DNA from: Enterocloster bolteae
GTDB lineage: Bacteria; Bacillota; Clostridia; Lachnospirales; Lachnospiraceae
Direction of reading: 5' to 3'
Length of the DNA stretch: 64,000 bases
NCBI RefSeq assembly: GCF_002234575.2
Contig: NZ_CP022464.2
Span: 5,022,001 to 5,086,000 of the forward strand
Under the pieces are notes generated by a model that was not told the origin of the DNA, ran no database searches, and saw only the letters and a list, made by a program, of their open reading frames with translations. A program made the translations under genes and the position numbers. Shown piece by piece: positions 25,276-34,626 of this stretch (position 1 is the first letter of the stretch; each line of letters starts with the position of its first letter).

Positions 25276-25608
25276 CTATATACTATCCTTTAGATTATCC
25301 GCCTGCTCTTGGCATGCGGCTGTATTTACTGTTATAAATATAAAAGGGGGAGTGAAAAGGGGCTGTCCTGAAAACGTAAATCAGAGATAACCTATAAAGA
25401 AACACCCAAAAGGGAATCCATCTCCCAGAGCCACGGCATCTATGCAAGCCGGGTTTAGCATATGAATGTTAGGAAATCAAGTTGAAGAGACACGAAAGAG
25501 CTGATATAATGAAGTTGATTTAAGAAAAGCAGCTATTAATAAAAAATCTCTGCATTTTTTCTCTGCTTCTTAATAAGGAGAACGTTTCCATGAAAGGAGG
25601 CCAAACCC
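25276..25608 (+). promoter_or_regulatory. Leader region with consensus promoter of the double-GntR gene
   Basis: TTGAAG (25482-25487), a 17-bp spacer and TATAAT (25505-25510) form a strong promoter with a transcript leader of about 90 bases. Upstream of it (25360-25480) lies a GC-mixed stretch starting GGGGCTGTCCTGAAAA that resembles the end of some insertion sequences, but no matching end was found. No known riboswitch consensus was recognised. Confidence 0.6.
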
Positions 25609-27081
25609 ATGAGCCATGATCAACAGCTATATCAGTATCTGTATCAGACCATTACCACACAGATATGTAACGGTACTTTTATTTATGGACAGGAGTTTCC
25701 TTCACAGCGGGAAATCTGCCAGCGATACAACGCGGGGATAACTACGGTTCGCAAAGTGATGAAGCTCCTTGCTGAAGAAGGATATATCCGCACAGCGCAG
25801 GGACAGCCGTCTGTAGTAACTTATCGTACCTCAAAGGAAGCCCATGCCGAATTTCTGGTTCAGAACCGTGAGGAAATTGCCGACGCATATAAGGGATTGG
25901 GGGTGCTGATGCCAATCCTCTATCGTGAGGGCGCCAAACGGTGTAACGAGTCAGATTTGTATTGGTTGGATAAGATTTTGAATCATATATCAGAACAGAT
26001 GGAACTGCCAGATCACTATCAGCTGGCCAATGCCTTTTTTACAGCATTGCTCCGTCCATTAAAAAATCAGTTAATCATCGATCTGGAGTTTGACAGTGAA
26101 AACTATCTTCACGTCCCATTCGTACCAATTCCCGGCATAGATAATCCTTTTGCTACGACTTTTGAAAGAACAAAAACTTGGTTCAGCAAAGCTATCATTC
26201 AAATTAAACAGAAACAGTTTGATGACTTTTATGCCGATGCGTCAAAATTATACCGCGATTCAGGAGAAAGGGTTGACAATTACTTATATGCTTTGGGCAA
26301 ATATACCGAAAGCAATTCAAATAAGAATGAGGACATCCGCTGGTTCAGAATAAAAGGACATTCCGAGCTATATTCCCGGCTGGCGATGACCATTGTACGC
26401 AGGATTATTGCCGGGGAGTTTGACAACGAACCGTATTTACCCTCTATACCAAAGCTGATGGAAGAATACAACATAACAAAAAATACTGCAAGACGGGCGG
26501 TTAGCCTGCTCAATTCACTGGGGATCGCACAGACAATTGATAAAAAGGGGAGTATAATTACGCCGGAAGGATATACTTCGTTTAAAAGTGAGCTGGATCT
26601 GGCGGAGCCGGTGATACAGGAACGGCTATCCTTTTTCCTGGAAGCCCTTCAAATTGTAGCTCTCACTGCACGCTGCTGTGCATCATCCATTTCCTTTATT
26701 CCGGATTACCTGGGCCAGTCCGTGGAAAGCAGGCTTCGCACAGCATCGGATAACAGAATCACCCCCTTGTCTTTTCAGTTGCTTATGAATGCCTTCATCC
26801 AGCTCCTGCCATACCAATCCCTTAAAAATATTTTTCGGCAGCTAGACGACCTGCTGATATGGGGACACTATATGCAGGCAATTGACAAGTCGTATTATCC
26901 TGATTACAGTGAAATCGCGCTCGCAATGGAAGCTGTTATCACTGCCTTGAAAACCCAAAGGAGCGACGCATTACCAGATGCGTTTAGTAATGCGTTTGCG
27001 TTGATCTATCAAGATGTTTGTATGGTCTTATCAAAACTCCCCTCCGGTTCCATCTTTAATACGTTGAAGGATCCGGAATGA
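25609..27081 (+). CDS. Regulator with two GntR-type DNA-binding domains
   Basis: The 490-residue protein carries two GntR winged helices: one at the N-terminus (about residues 5-75; FPSQREICQRYNAGITTVRKVMKLLAEEGYI) and one in the middle (about 245-325; LPSIPKLMEEYNITKNTARRAVSLLNSLGI). Each is followed by a helical domain that could bind ligand. No known family with this exact duplicated layout is recognised by me. The start follows AAAGGAGG. The gene converges on the hybrid kinase operon and is not clearly linked to any catabolic operon. Confidence 0.8.
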   Translation: MSHDQQLYQYLYQTITTQICNGTFIYGQEFPSQREICQRYNAGITTVRKVMKLLAEEGYIRTAQGQPSVVTYRTSKEAHAEFLVQNREEIADAYKGLGVLMPILYREGAKRCNESDLYWLDKILNHISEQMELPDHYQLANAFFTALLRPLKNQLIIDLEFDSENYLHVPFVPIPGIDNPFATTFERTKTWFSKAIIQIKQKQFDDFYADASKLYRDSGERVDNYLYALGKYTESNSNKNEDIRWFRIKGHSELYSRLAMTIVRRIIAGEFDNEPYLPSIPKLMEEYNITKNTARRAVSLLNSLGIAQTIDKKGSIITPEGYTSFKSELDLAEPVIQERLSFFLEALQIVALTARCCASSISFIPDYLGQSVESRLRTASDNRITPLSFQLLMNAFIQLLPYQSLKNIFRQLDDLLIWGHYMQAIDKSYYPDYSEIALAMEAVITALKTQRSDALPDAFSNAFALIYQDVCMVLSKLPSGSIFNTLKDPE

Positions 27082-27200
27082 ATTATAATACTGCAAAAAG
27101 TAAAGCAGGTGCTTCATAAGTAAAAAATGCCAATATAAAAATGAATATCTTCACTGTTTTCTGTATGTACCTCAGAGCAGGCCAGGAATCTGCATCTGTG

Positions 27201-30200
27201 CTATACGTGCAGATATTGTCCTATTTCACGCACAAGCTGTTTAAAATCCAAAGGCTTTGCCAAATGGCCGTTCATACCCGCGGCCTTTGTGTTCTCTATG
27301 TCCTCAACAAAGGCGTCAGCGGTCATTGCCAGGATAGGAACCGTCTTTGCGTCCTCTCTTGAAAGCGAACGGATAGCGCGGGCTGCCTCATATCCGTTCA
27401 TCACAGGCATCTGAATATCCATGAGAATCAAAGAATAATACCCTGGCCGGCTCTCCTCAAAACGTTTAAGGGCCTCCCTCCCGTTGACTGCAGCTTCCAG
27501 TTCCATCCCGAATCCGCCCAGCAGTTCCAGGGCAATCTCGCGGTTAAGCTCATTATCCTCAACGAGGAGGACCTGGCTTCCGGCGAAATCCAGTGGTTCC
27601 GTATCCGGCTGTCCCGGCTTCTTTTCCAGCCTCACCAGTTTCGTATCCGGCCGCATCAATTCCTCCCCTATCCGGCACCGGTTCATGCAGTCAATCACCC
27701 CGGACCGGCATAGCGGTTTACTCATAAATCCACAGACCCCCCATGCCATGGCTCTTTCTTTCATTCCGCTTACATCATAGGCAGACACCACCAAAGGCAC
27801 CCTGCCATGAATCCCCCTGCAGATCATTTCTGTCTTCTCCATACGTTCAACTTCCGCCAGACTTAAACCCAGAATGATAAAACCGAAGTTTTCTGTCCCC
27901 CAATGTGTCAGGAAGCGTTTCCCCGCTTCCTCAAAATCCGTGCACTCCACCTCCATCCCCATAGAACGGAGCAAACTGCCTGCACACGCCTGCTGTACAG
28001 GGTCATCGTCTATCAGCAGGACATGTAATCCCCTGAAATCTTTCTGTTCCTCTTCTGAATCAGCCAGGACATCCATGGGCATCAGAACATCGAACACAGT
28101 TCCCACACCCAACTGGCTTTTAACTGTTATAGTGCCCCCCAGCAGGTCAATCAGACGCTTCGTAATTGCCATTCCCAGCCCGCTTCCCTCGATTTGGTCG
28201 ATACGGCTGTCCCTTTCACGGGTAAACGGTTCAAAAATCTGCTCCAGATATTCCGGACTCATACCAATCCCATTGTCAGACACGGTAAAGCAGATCATGG
28301 CTTTTTTTGCAGACTCTGTTTCCTGTATCTCTATTTTTAAGATAATCCTCCCGTCTTTGGGAGTAAATTTTGAAGCATTGGAGAGAAGATTGAGAAGAAT
28401 CTGGCGGAAGCGGAGCGCGTCACTCATGAAGTTCTCCCAGCCCGGACCTTCCAGGTACACATCAAATCTCTGATTCATTTTGCGGATGCCTGGCAGCACA
28501 ATTGTGATAATCTCCTGCAGCTCATCCGGCAGACACATTGGAGCCATGCTGATAGAAAAATTACCATTTTCAATTTTGGACATATCCAGCACGTCGTTAA
28601 TCAGCCCCAGAAGATGATGGCTGGATAAACGGATTTTCTGAAGACAATCCTTCACACGGTCCTGATCCCCAATATGGGCGGCTGCAATTTCAGCCATACC
28701 GGTGATCACATTCATGGGTGTACGGATATCATGGCTCATGCGTGAAAGAAAGTCAGACTTTGCCGCATTCGCATATTTTGCCGCCTCCAGGGCGCTGTTA
28801 AGCATGTCGGTCCGCTCTTCCAGTTTGCGCTGAAGTTCCCTCAATTCTGTAATATCCGTAATATCTATAAACATAGACAGGTACACGGGGTCATCCGATA
28901 TTGTATCAATGCAGGTGCTGTTGAAGTGGAACCACCGGTCACGGTCATATTTATCTTTAATACGTATAGTCGCCTCAAGGGGCTCCCCTCTTCTCAGACC
29001 CGGAAAATGGCTGATTATTAGCTCCCGGCTTTCCCCGGACATCACCTCCAGCGGGTCGATGGCGGCGATATCCTCCATGCTGACATCAAAAATATCTTTA
29101 ATCCGTTCGCTGGCGTCAAGCATCACAATCCCCTGCGGCAGGATGCGGTGCCTGACTATGAATCCCGGAATATTCTCATAAGCAATACTCCGCTCCTTCT
29201 GGGTCTGCACCAAATCTGTGACATCAATCATTGTGGTGTAGGCAATCTGTATTCCATCCATGTATTCATCTGTCAGAAAACCCACTATTTTGACCCAGCG
29301 CATGGAACCGTCCGGCATTTTAAGCGGCAGATATGCCTCGTAACTTTTCTCATCCGCATTGGTCATACTCTGGATATTCTCATTAATAATCCTCAAACCG
29401 GTTTCATTGTCCCAGAAATACGCATCGCAGCAGTTATGGAATCTGGTCTCATAGTCCTCTTTCGTGTACCCAATCATCCGGTAGTAACATTCATTAGCCC
29501 AGATAACAGTAAAATGTTCATCCATCAAGTGCCTGCTGACACTGACCTCCATTGCACTCATAAGCATTTCCTGCTCGTTTTTTGTTCTCATTAATTCTGT
29601 TACATCTGTCATTACCGTGTAAGAAATGCGGAATCCGTCTATGTATTCATCTGTAAAAAAGCTCACCAGCTTGACCCAGTAGCTTGAACCGTCCTCATAT
29701 TTCATGGGCACAATCGCCTCATATCCATCCCCATTATTTTTCAGAACAGCTTCAACTTTGCTTGTCAGGAGTTCCCAGCCCTCCGGGTTATTGGCAAAGA
29801 ACTCATCCGGATGATTGTGGAACAACGCCTCGTATCTTGCCTTTGAATAGCCAATCAGCTTATAGTAATACTCATTGGCCAGGACACAGGTATAATGTTC
29901 ATCAATCAGGTGTTTGCTGACGCTTATATTAAGCGCACTCATAATCATCGCCTGCTCCTGCATCATTTTATCAAAATCCTGCCTGGTTTCCTTTTGTTCC
30001 AGCCGGGCCTGCATCATATCAGTCACATCAACCATCGTTGTATAGGACACACGGTATCCATTGATAAACTCATCAGTAAACACCGCCTGCAACCTGACCC
30101 AGAAAGTCCCTCCATCCGGATATATCATGGGAAGATATAAGGAATAGCCGCTTTTCCCCTGCTCCAGTGCAGAATGGACCTGTTCCGTCAGCCTGGTCCA

Positions 30201-30416
30201 TCCTTTGGGATTATTATAAAAATATTCATCGCAGTGATTGCGAAACAGATGTTCATACAGGGGCTTCGGATAGCGGATTAGCTCATAGTAGTAATCATTT
30301 GCCCAGATACAGGTAAAATGATCATCTACCAGATGCTTGCTGACGCTTGCGCCTAAAACACTCATCAGCATACTGTATTCAGCATTGAGCTGTTCATAAC
30401 TCAGGTTAATCTCCAT
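27201..30416 (-). CDS. Hybrid sensor histidine kinase with four PAS modules and two receivers
   Basis: The 1071-residue protein has no membrane segment. Three near-repeat PAS modules (about 10-140, 155-280, 282-405), each opening with a SVSKHL-D-HFT motif and ending in TDVT, are followed by a divergent fourth PAS (about 410-525). Then come HisKA with phospho-acceptor His562 (SHDIRTPMN), HATPase_c (about 665-780; SDNGIGM, GSGLGMA), a first receiver (about 798-912) whose phospho-acceptor position is Gly850, and a second receiver (about 948-1065) with Asp1000 in LMDIQMPVMNG. It is a cytoplasmic sensor. The gene lies 46 bases after a second hybrid kinase gene. Confidence 0.93.
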   Translation of the reverse strand: MEINLSYEQLNAEYSMLMSVLGASVSKHLVDDHFTCIWANDYYYELIRYPKPLYEHLFRNHCDEYFYNNPKGWTRLTEQVHSALEQGKSGYSLYLPMIYPDGGTFWVRLQAVFTDEFINGYRVSYTTMVDVTDMMQARLEQKETRQDFDKMMQEQAMIMSALNISVSKHLIDEHYTCVLANEYYYKLIGYSKARYEALFHNHPDEFFANNPEGWELLTSKVEAVLKNNGDGYEAIVPMKYEDGSSYWVKLVSFFTDEYIDGFRISYTVMTDVTELMRTKNEQEMLMSAMEVSVSRHLMDEHFTVIWANECYYRMIGYTKEDYETRFHNCCDAYFWDNETGLRIINENIQSMTNADEKSYEAYLPLKMPDGSMRWVKIVGFLTDEYMDGIQIAYTTMIDVTDLVQTQKERSIAYENIPGFIVRHRILPQGIVMLDASERIKDIFDVSMEDIAAIDPLEVMSGESRELIISHFPGLRRGEPLEATIRIKDKYDRDRWFHFNSTCIDTISDDPVYLSMFIDITDITELRELQRKLEERTDMLNSALEAAKYANAAKSDFLSRMSHDIRTPMNVITGMAEIAAAHIGDQDRVKDCLQKIRLSSHHLLGLINDVLDMSKIENGNFSISMAPMCLPDELQEIITIVLPGIRKMNQRFDVYLEGPGWENFMSDALRFRQILLNLLSNASKFTPKDGRIILKIEIQETESAKKAMICFTVSDNGIGMSPEYLEQIFEPFTRERDSRIDQIEGSGLGMAITKRLIDLLGGTITVKSQLGVGTVFDVLMPMDVLADSEEEQKDFRGLHVLLIDDDPVQQACAGSLLRSMGMEVECTDFEEAGKRFLTHWGTENFGFIILGLSLAEVERMEKTEMICRGIHGRVPLVVSAYDVSGMKERAMAWGVCGFMSKPLCRSGVIDCMNRCRIGEELMRPDTKLVRLEKKPGQPDTEPLDFAGSQVLLVEDNELNREIALELLGGFGMELEAAVNGREALKRFEESRPGYYSLILMDIQMPVMNGYEAARAIRSLSREDAKTVPILAMTADAFVEDIENTKAAGMNGHLAKPLDFKQLVREIGQYLHV

Positions 30417-30462
30417 TCAGGTGTCCTCCGGGATTTTACTTTCTCATCGCCTTTATGGCTAT

Positions 30463-32922
30463 TTAGTGATTCACGCCGGATTTGCCGGCTGTTTCTGGGG
30501 AAAAATCACTGTTTAAGTATTTTCCTATTTCCCTCCACAGGATTGCTTTGTCCAGGGGTTTTGCCATATGTCCGTTCATTCCGGCGTCTTTCGCAGCCTG
30601 GATATCCTCCGAAAACGCATCCGCTGTCATGGCAAGGATGGGAACTGCCTTGGCCCCGTCACGGTCCATGGTGCGGATGGCTCTAGTGGCCTCATATCCG
30701 TTCATCACCGGCATCTGGACATCCATTAAAATTACGTCATAGAAACCGTCCGGGGAGCGTCTGAACGTCTCCACCCCCTCGGCTCCGTCACTTGCAGTAT
30801 CCACTTCAGCGCCCATGTCGGCCAGGAGTTCCCTGGCAACCTCCTGATTGATTGCATTGTCTTCTATGAGCAGGAAGCGCCTGCCCGTAAACCTGGCTCC
30901 GGTATCTGTCCCCTGCGTTTTCCTGGCCGGCTGTCCCTCAAGCACATACCGCTGCAGCCCATGAATCAGGGTCGAGACGAATATCGGTTTCTGCAGAAAA
31001 CCTGTGACACCCGCCTTTTTTGCATCTTTTTCAACATCGCTCCAATCGTAAGCTGAGATAATCAGTACCGGCAGCTGGCCGCCGCACAATTCCCGAATCC
31101 GGCGGGTGGTTTCAAATCCGTCCAGATCCGGCATTTTCCAGTCAAGAAGCACCGCGTCATACATTTCCCCGTTCTGCTTTGCTGTCTTTATCATTTCCAC
31201 AGTCTGGATGCCGCTGTCGACCCAATCCGCATGGATACCCAATTGTCCGAGCATCTCAGCCATATACTCGCACATGACTGCGTCATCATCTGTGACAATG
31301 ATTCTCAACCCTGGAAATTCCCCTTTTATAAACTGGTTCTCTTCTATTTTCAGTGGTAGTTCCACCCTGAAGCAGGTCCCTTTTCCCAATTCGCTGGTAA
31401 CCTCAATAGTTCCTCCCATCATATCCACGAACCTTTTTGTGATTGCCATTCCAAGACCGGTTCCTTCCGTCTTATCCACACGGCTGTCCCGTTCTCTGCT
31501 GAATGCCGTAAAGATTTGGGCCAGGTATTCCGGTTTCATGCCGATTCCCGTGTCAGTTATTGAAAAGCGAAAGAGGGCTGTTCCGTCCACAGCCTGCTTC
31601 TCGCAGACATCCATGGAAACAGTTCCATTGACAGGGGTAAACTTATATGCGTTAGACAAGATATTGATAAAAATCTGCCTCATACGCAGGGCATCACTTA
31701 AAAACTGTTCGTGCACCACTGACCGCAGGCGAATGGAAAAATGCTGCTCCTTCTCGCCGAACTGTGGCTGCATAATGGCCACTACATTCTCCAGCACCTC
31801 CGGCAAGGACATGGAATCTTCCCTGAGAACCATTTCTCCGCTTTCAATTTTAGACATATCCAGCACATCGTTAATAAGACTCAGCAGATGCTGCCCTGAC
31901 AAACCAATCTTCCTTAAGCAGTCCTTCACCTTTGCAGGGTCGTCCAAATGGGCTTCCGCAATATCCTTCATGCCGAGCACCGCATTCAAGGGAGTCCTGA
32001 TATCATGGCTCATTCTGGAAAGAAAATCTGATTTTGCACGGTTCGCCTCCTCCGCTGTCTCCAGGGCAGAACGAAGCTCCTTCGCCTGCGCCTCCAATTT
32101 CTGCTGCATCTGCCGAAGTTCTGTTTCGTTGGTAATATCAATATAAATGGCCAGGTACACCGGATCGCCCTCCTGATACCCGATGCAGGAGGCGTTAATC
32201 TGCAGCCAGGCGTCATTGCCAGACCGGTTCTTCATCTGTACCGTAAAATGAACCGAATTGCCATTGGTAACAGCATTTTTATGTTCCAGAAATACCGGCA
32301 TGTTGCGTATTATATTTTCACGAAAAAGAGCATTATCCATGCCGTCCATGCTGTCTTTCCCAAAAAAGTCAAAAAAACGGTCATTTGCCTCCAGCAGCTT
32401 AAAGTCCAGGTTCCGGTTAACTCTGAACTTGGAGACAAACCCCGGCAGGCTGTCGTAGGTCACTGACTGCTCCAGCTTCATATCCATCACATCGGTAATA
32501 TCCGTCATGACCGAATAGCTGACCTGGTAGCCATCCACATATTCATCCGTAAGATATGCATTCAGCCGCACCCACATATAATCATGATGGTTTCCGTTAT
32601 GTTTCCGCCGCATCCGCGTAACCAGATTATAGGACTTTTCCCCTGATTCCAGTGTCTCCATTACCCTGGCGCTCAGCTGCATCCACAGCTTTTCATCGTG
32701 GATATTCAAATCGTCATTCATATAGTAATGAGCCGGCTTATTGTGGTACAATGCCTCATACTCCTCCCTGGAATATCCAATCAGTTCATAATAGTAGTCA
32801 TTGCACCATACCAGGGTATAATACTCATCCAATATATGCTTGCTGACGCTGACATGCAGCAGATTCATCAGCGTATCATATTCGTAGCCTGTCCGTTTGA
32901 GCGTTTCATTTAATATTTCCAT
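30463..32922 (-). CDS. Hybrid sensor histidine kinase with two PAS modules and two receivers
   Basis: The 819-residue cytoplasmic kinase has one PAS module of the same SVSKH type as its neighbour (about 10-145) and a second PAS (about 155-270). HisKA follows with His306 (SHDIRTPLN), then HATPase_c (about 405-525; TDTGIGM, GTGLGMA) and two receivers with intact acceptors Asp594 (LLDWKMPDLDG) and Asp734 (LMDVQMPVMNG). It starts after GGAGGAGG. No HPt domain or DNA-binding output is encoded nearby, so the phosphorelay partner must be elsewhere. It shares the operon with the 1071-residue paralogue. Confidence 0.93.
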   Translation of the reverse strand: MEILNETLKRTGYEYDTLMNLLHVSVSKHILDEYYTLVWCNDYYYELIGYSREEYEALYHNKPAHYYMNDDLNIHDEKLWMQLSARVMETLESGEKSYNLVTRMRRKHNGNHHDYMWVRLNAYLTDEYVDGYQVSYSVMTDITDVMDMKLEQSVTYDSLPGFVSKFRVNRNLDFKLLEANDRFFDFFGKDSMDGMDNALFRENIIRNMPVFLEHKNAVTNGNSVHFTVQMKNRSGNDAWLQINASCIGYQEGDPVYLAIYIDITNETELRQMQQKLEAQAKELRSALETAEEANRAKSDFLSRMSHDIRTPLNAVLGMKDIAEAHLDDPAKVKDCLRKIGLSGQHLLSLINDVLDMSKIESGEMVLREDSMSLPEVLENVVAIMQPQFGEKEQHFSIRLRSVVHEQFLSDALRMRQIFINILSNAYKFTPVNGTVSMDVCEKQAVDGTALFRFSITDTGIGMKPEYLAQIFTAFSRERDSRVDKTEGTGLGMAITKRFVDMMGGTIEVTSELGKGTCFRVELPLKIEENQFIKGEFPGLRIIVTDDDAVMCEYMAEMLGQLGIHADWVDSGIQTVEMIKTAKQNGEMYDAVLLDWKMPDLDGFETTRRIRELCGGQLPVLIISAYDWSDVEKDAKKAGVTGFLQKPIFVSTLIHGLQRYVLEGQPARKTQGTDTGARFTGRRFLLIEDNAINQEVARELLADMGAEVDTASDGAEGVETFRRSPDGFYDVILMDVQMPVMNGYEATRAIRTMDRDGAKAVPILAMTADAFSEDIQAAKDAGMNGHMAKPLDKAILWREIGKYLNSDFSPETAGKSGVNH

Positions 32923-33027
32923 ACTTCCTCCTCCTCAGTGACCCAACAGGGAGAGCATCATCTTTTTAATCTTCTTCCATGCGTTAATAACACTCCAGAG
33001 TGGTCATGGCTTTGCATCTCTTTTGTA

Positions 33028-33056
33028 ATTATACATCTTTCATACTTTGACTACAA
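33028..33056 (-). promoter_or_regulatory. Promoter of the hybrid kinase operon
   Basis: On the minus strand TTGTAG (33056-33051), a 17-bp spacer and TATAAT (33033-33028) lie about 105 bases upstream of the 819-residue kinase start. Confidence 0.6.
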
Positions 33057-33165
33057 GTGGTTTTGACAGGCATTGGAAGGAATTGCATTTTTGGGACTTC
33101 AGGTTATTGAACAGCCTTACCTGCTTCATCGCCTCAGCAAGATTAGCGCCATCCCCGGCATACGC

Positions 33166-33196
33166 AAAAAGCCCCGGAAAAGTCGTCTTCCGGAGC
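33166..33196 (-). terminator. Terminator after the DUF3737/PatB transcription unit
   Basis: On the minus strand GCTCCGGAA and TTCCGGGGC form a nine-bp stem with one G-U pair and an eight-base loop, followed directly by TTTTT. It lies downstream of the aminotransferase gene and the aldo/keto reductase remnant. Confidence 0.75.
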
Positions 33197-33256
33197 CTGG
33201 CATCTATTTCTTATGTCCTGAAAAGGAGCTGTTTTTTTATTGAGACAATGCTTATT

Positions 33257-33424
33257 CTAATCAATATTGTAAAATCTTATTGCTCCAACTTTAAATATGG
33301 AAGGACCGTACATGCAGGAATTTCTGCGGACAACGCTTTTTGGATTGTCCTTTTCCATGGGCAGGCGCAATGCGCCCAGCCCCAATGCTGATAAATTTAA
33401 TGAACGAAACTTTTTATAGTACAT
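33257..33424 (-). pseudogene. Aldo/keto reductase, N-terminal remnant
   Basis: After a good ribosome site (GAAGGGTGACC) an ATG at 33424 opens MYYKKFRSLNLSALGLGALR, the characteristic first strand of aldo/keto reductases. After about 26 residues (LPMEKDNP) the similarity stops and the frame ends within another 30 codons. Full members have about 300 residues or more, so only the extreme N-terminus remains. It follows the PatB-type gene by 19 bases and was probably the last gene of that operon before a deletion. Confidence 0.65.
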
Positions 33425-33443
33425 GGTCACCCTTCTATCATCA

Positions 33444-34625
33444 TCAACAGCTTCCGGCTGCATATTCCTCATAGGTCTTAACGCCCTGTTTCAAACGCTC
33501 CAAACCATCCAGAAGCCGTTCTTTCGGGCAGGCTGTATTCATTCGCAGAAATTCTCTGCCGTTTCCGCCATATACCATACCGGCTGACAGGTAAAGTCCT
33601 GTCTCCTTTCTGAGATACCGGCATAATTCTGACGCATCCACAATGATTTTACGGCAGTCCAGCCAGAGCAGATAGGTGGCGTGGGCCGGTACCAGAGACA
33701 TCTCCGGGATTTCATCGTTCAGAAATTTACGGACTGTTTTCCTGTTTTCTGCCAAATACACCCTAAGCGCATCCAGCCAGCCCTCGCCTTTTGTAAATGC
33801 TGCAATGGCAGCTTCAATCGCAAAGGCGTTGGGTTCCGCTACTTCATCCGTATTCAAAGCGCGCTCCATCTTGTGATGTAGTTCTTCGTTTGGCACCATG
33901 ACAGCTGCTGTCTGCAAACCAGCCAGATTAAAGGCTTTCGTTGGAGCGATGCAGGTGACGCTGTTCTGAGCGCATGTTTCTGATACTGATGCAAAGGGAA
34001 TATAACCGTACCCCGGCTCTGTCAGATCACAATGAATCTCATCCGACATAATCTTCACATGATTGGCCGCACATAGCTCTCCGATTCTCCCCAGTTCTTC
34101 CCGCGTCCAGATCATTCCGGTGGGATTGTGAGGATTACAGAGAATCATCAGAGTCGTCTGCGGATCTGACAGCTTCTTCTCTAAGTCCTCCCAGTCAATC
34201 CGGTAGCCCGCTCCATCATAGAGCAGCCTGTTCTCGATGATGTTCCGGCCATTGTTTCGGATAGAATTAAAAAAGATGTTGTAGACCGGTGTCTGAACCA
34301 GCACATTTTCTCCAACCGTCGTCAGCTTTCTGACGCCGCTTGAAATAGCCGGAACCACTCCGGTGGTAAATACCAGCCAGTCTTTTTCCATCACAAAGCC
34401 GTGCCGCCGTTCCCACCAGCCGGTGACCGCTTCTCTCCATGCGTCCGGAACTACCGTATAGCCAAAAATCCCATGGGCTGCCCGTTTCATCAGCGCTTCC
34501 CTGATTTCCGGGGCTGTCTCAAAATCCATATCCGCCACCCACATGGGAAGCTCACCCTCCGGTACATCCCACTTCATGGAACCTGTTCCCCGGCGCTCGG
34601 TTAACTCATCAAAATTGTAAGGCAT
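33444..34625 (-). CDS. MalY/PatB-type C-S lyase / aminotransferase
   Basis: The 393-residue protein is a fold-type I PLP enzyme of the MalY/PatB (cystathionine beta-lyase) group. It shows the N-terminal LPMWVADMDFETAP, the NPHNPTG loop (about 164-170), SDEIHCDL (about 194-201) and the PLP lysine K230 in APTKAFNLAG. Such enzymes cleave cysteine S-conjugates or cystathionine, or transaminate. It is encoded one base after the DUF3737 gene and upstream of an aldo/keto reductase remnant. Regulation is probably by the elements at 35545-35690 upstream of the DUF3737 gene. Confidence 0.9.
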   Translation of the reverse strand: MPYNFDELTERRGTGSMKWDVPEGELPMWVADMDFETAPEIREALMKRAAHGIFGYTVVPDAWREAVTGWWERRHGFVMEKDWLVFTTGVVPAISSGVRKLTTVGENVLVQTPVYNIFFNSIRNNGRNIIENRLLYDGAGYRIDWEDLEKKLSDPQTTLMILCNPHNPTGMIWTREELGRIGELCAANHVKIMSDEIHCDLTEPGYGYIPFASVSETCAQNSVTCIAPTKAFNLAGLQTAAVMVPNEELHHKMERALNTDEVAEPNAFAIEAAIAAFTKGEGWLDALRVYLAENRKTVRKFLNDEIPEMSLVPAHATYLLWLDCRKIIVDASELCRYLRKETGLYLSAGMVYGGNGREFLRMNTACPKERLLDGLERLKQGVKTYEEYAAGSC

Positions 34626-34626
34626 C

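Noticed and set aside
25361..25470. Possible riboswitch or insertion-sequence end (GGGGCTGTCCTGAAAA)
   Set aside because: No riboswitch consensus could be matched and no inverted partner end or transposase was found; the promoter at 25482 lies downstream of it.
31106..32146. Long plus-strand open frame of 346 codons
   Set aside because: It lies antisense to the conserved kinase domains of the hybrid kinase, has no ribosome site and no protein-like motifs.
33000..33165. Minus-strand frame with GDGANLAEAMKQ downstream of the terminator
   Set aside because: It starts inside the terminator hairpin and resembles no family I can name; it overlaps the kinase promoter.
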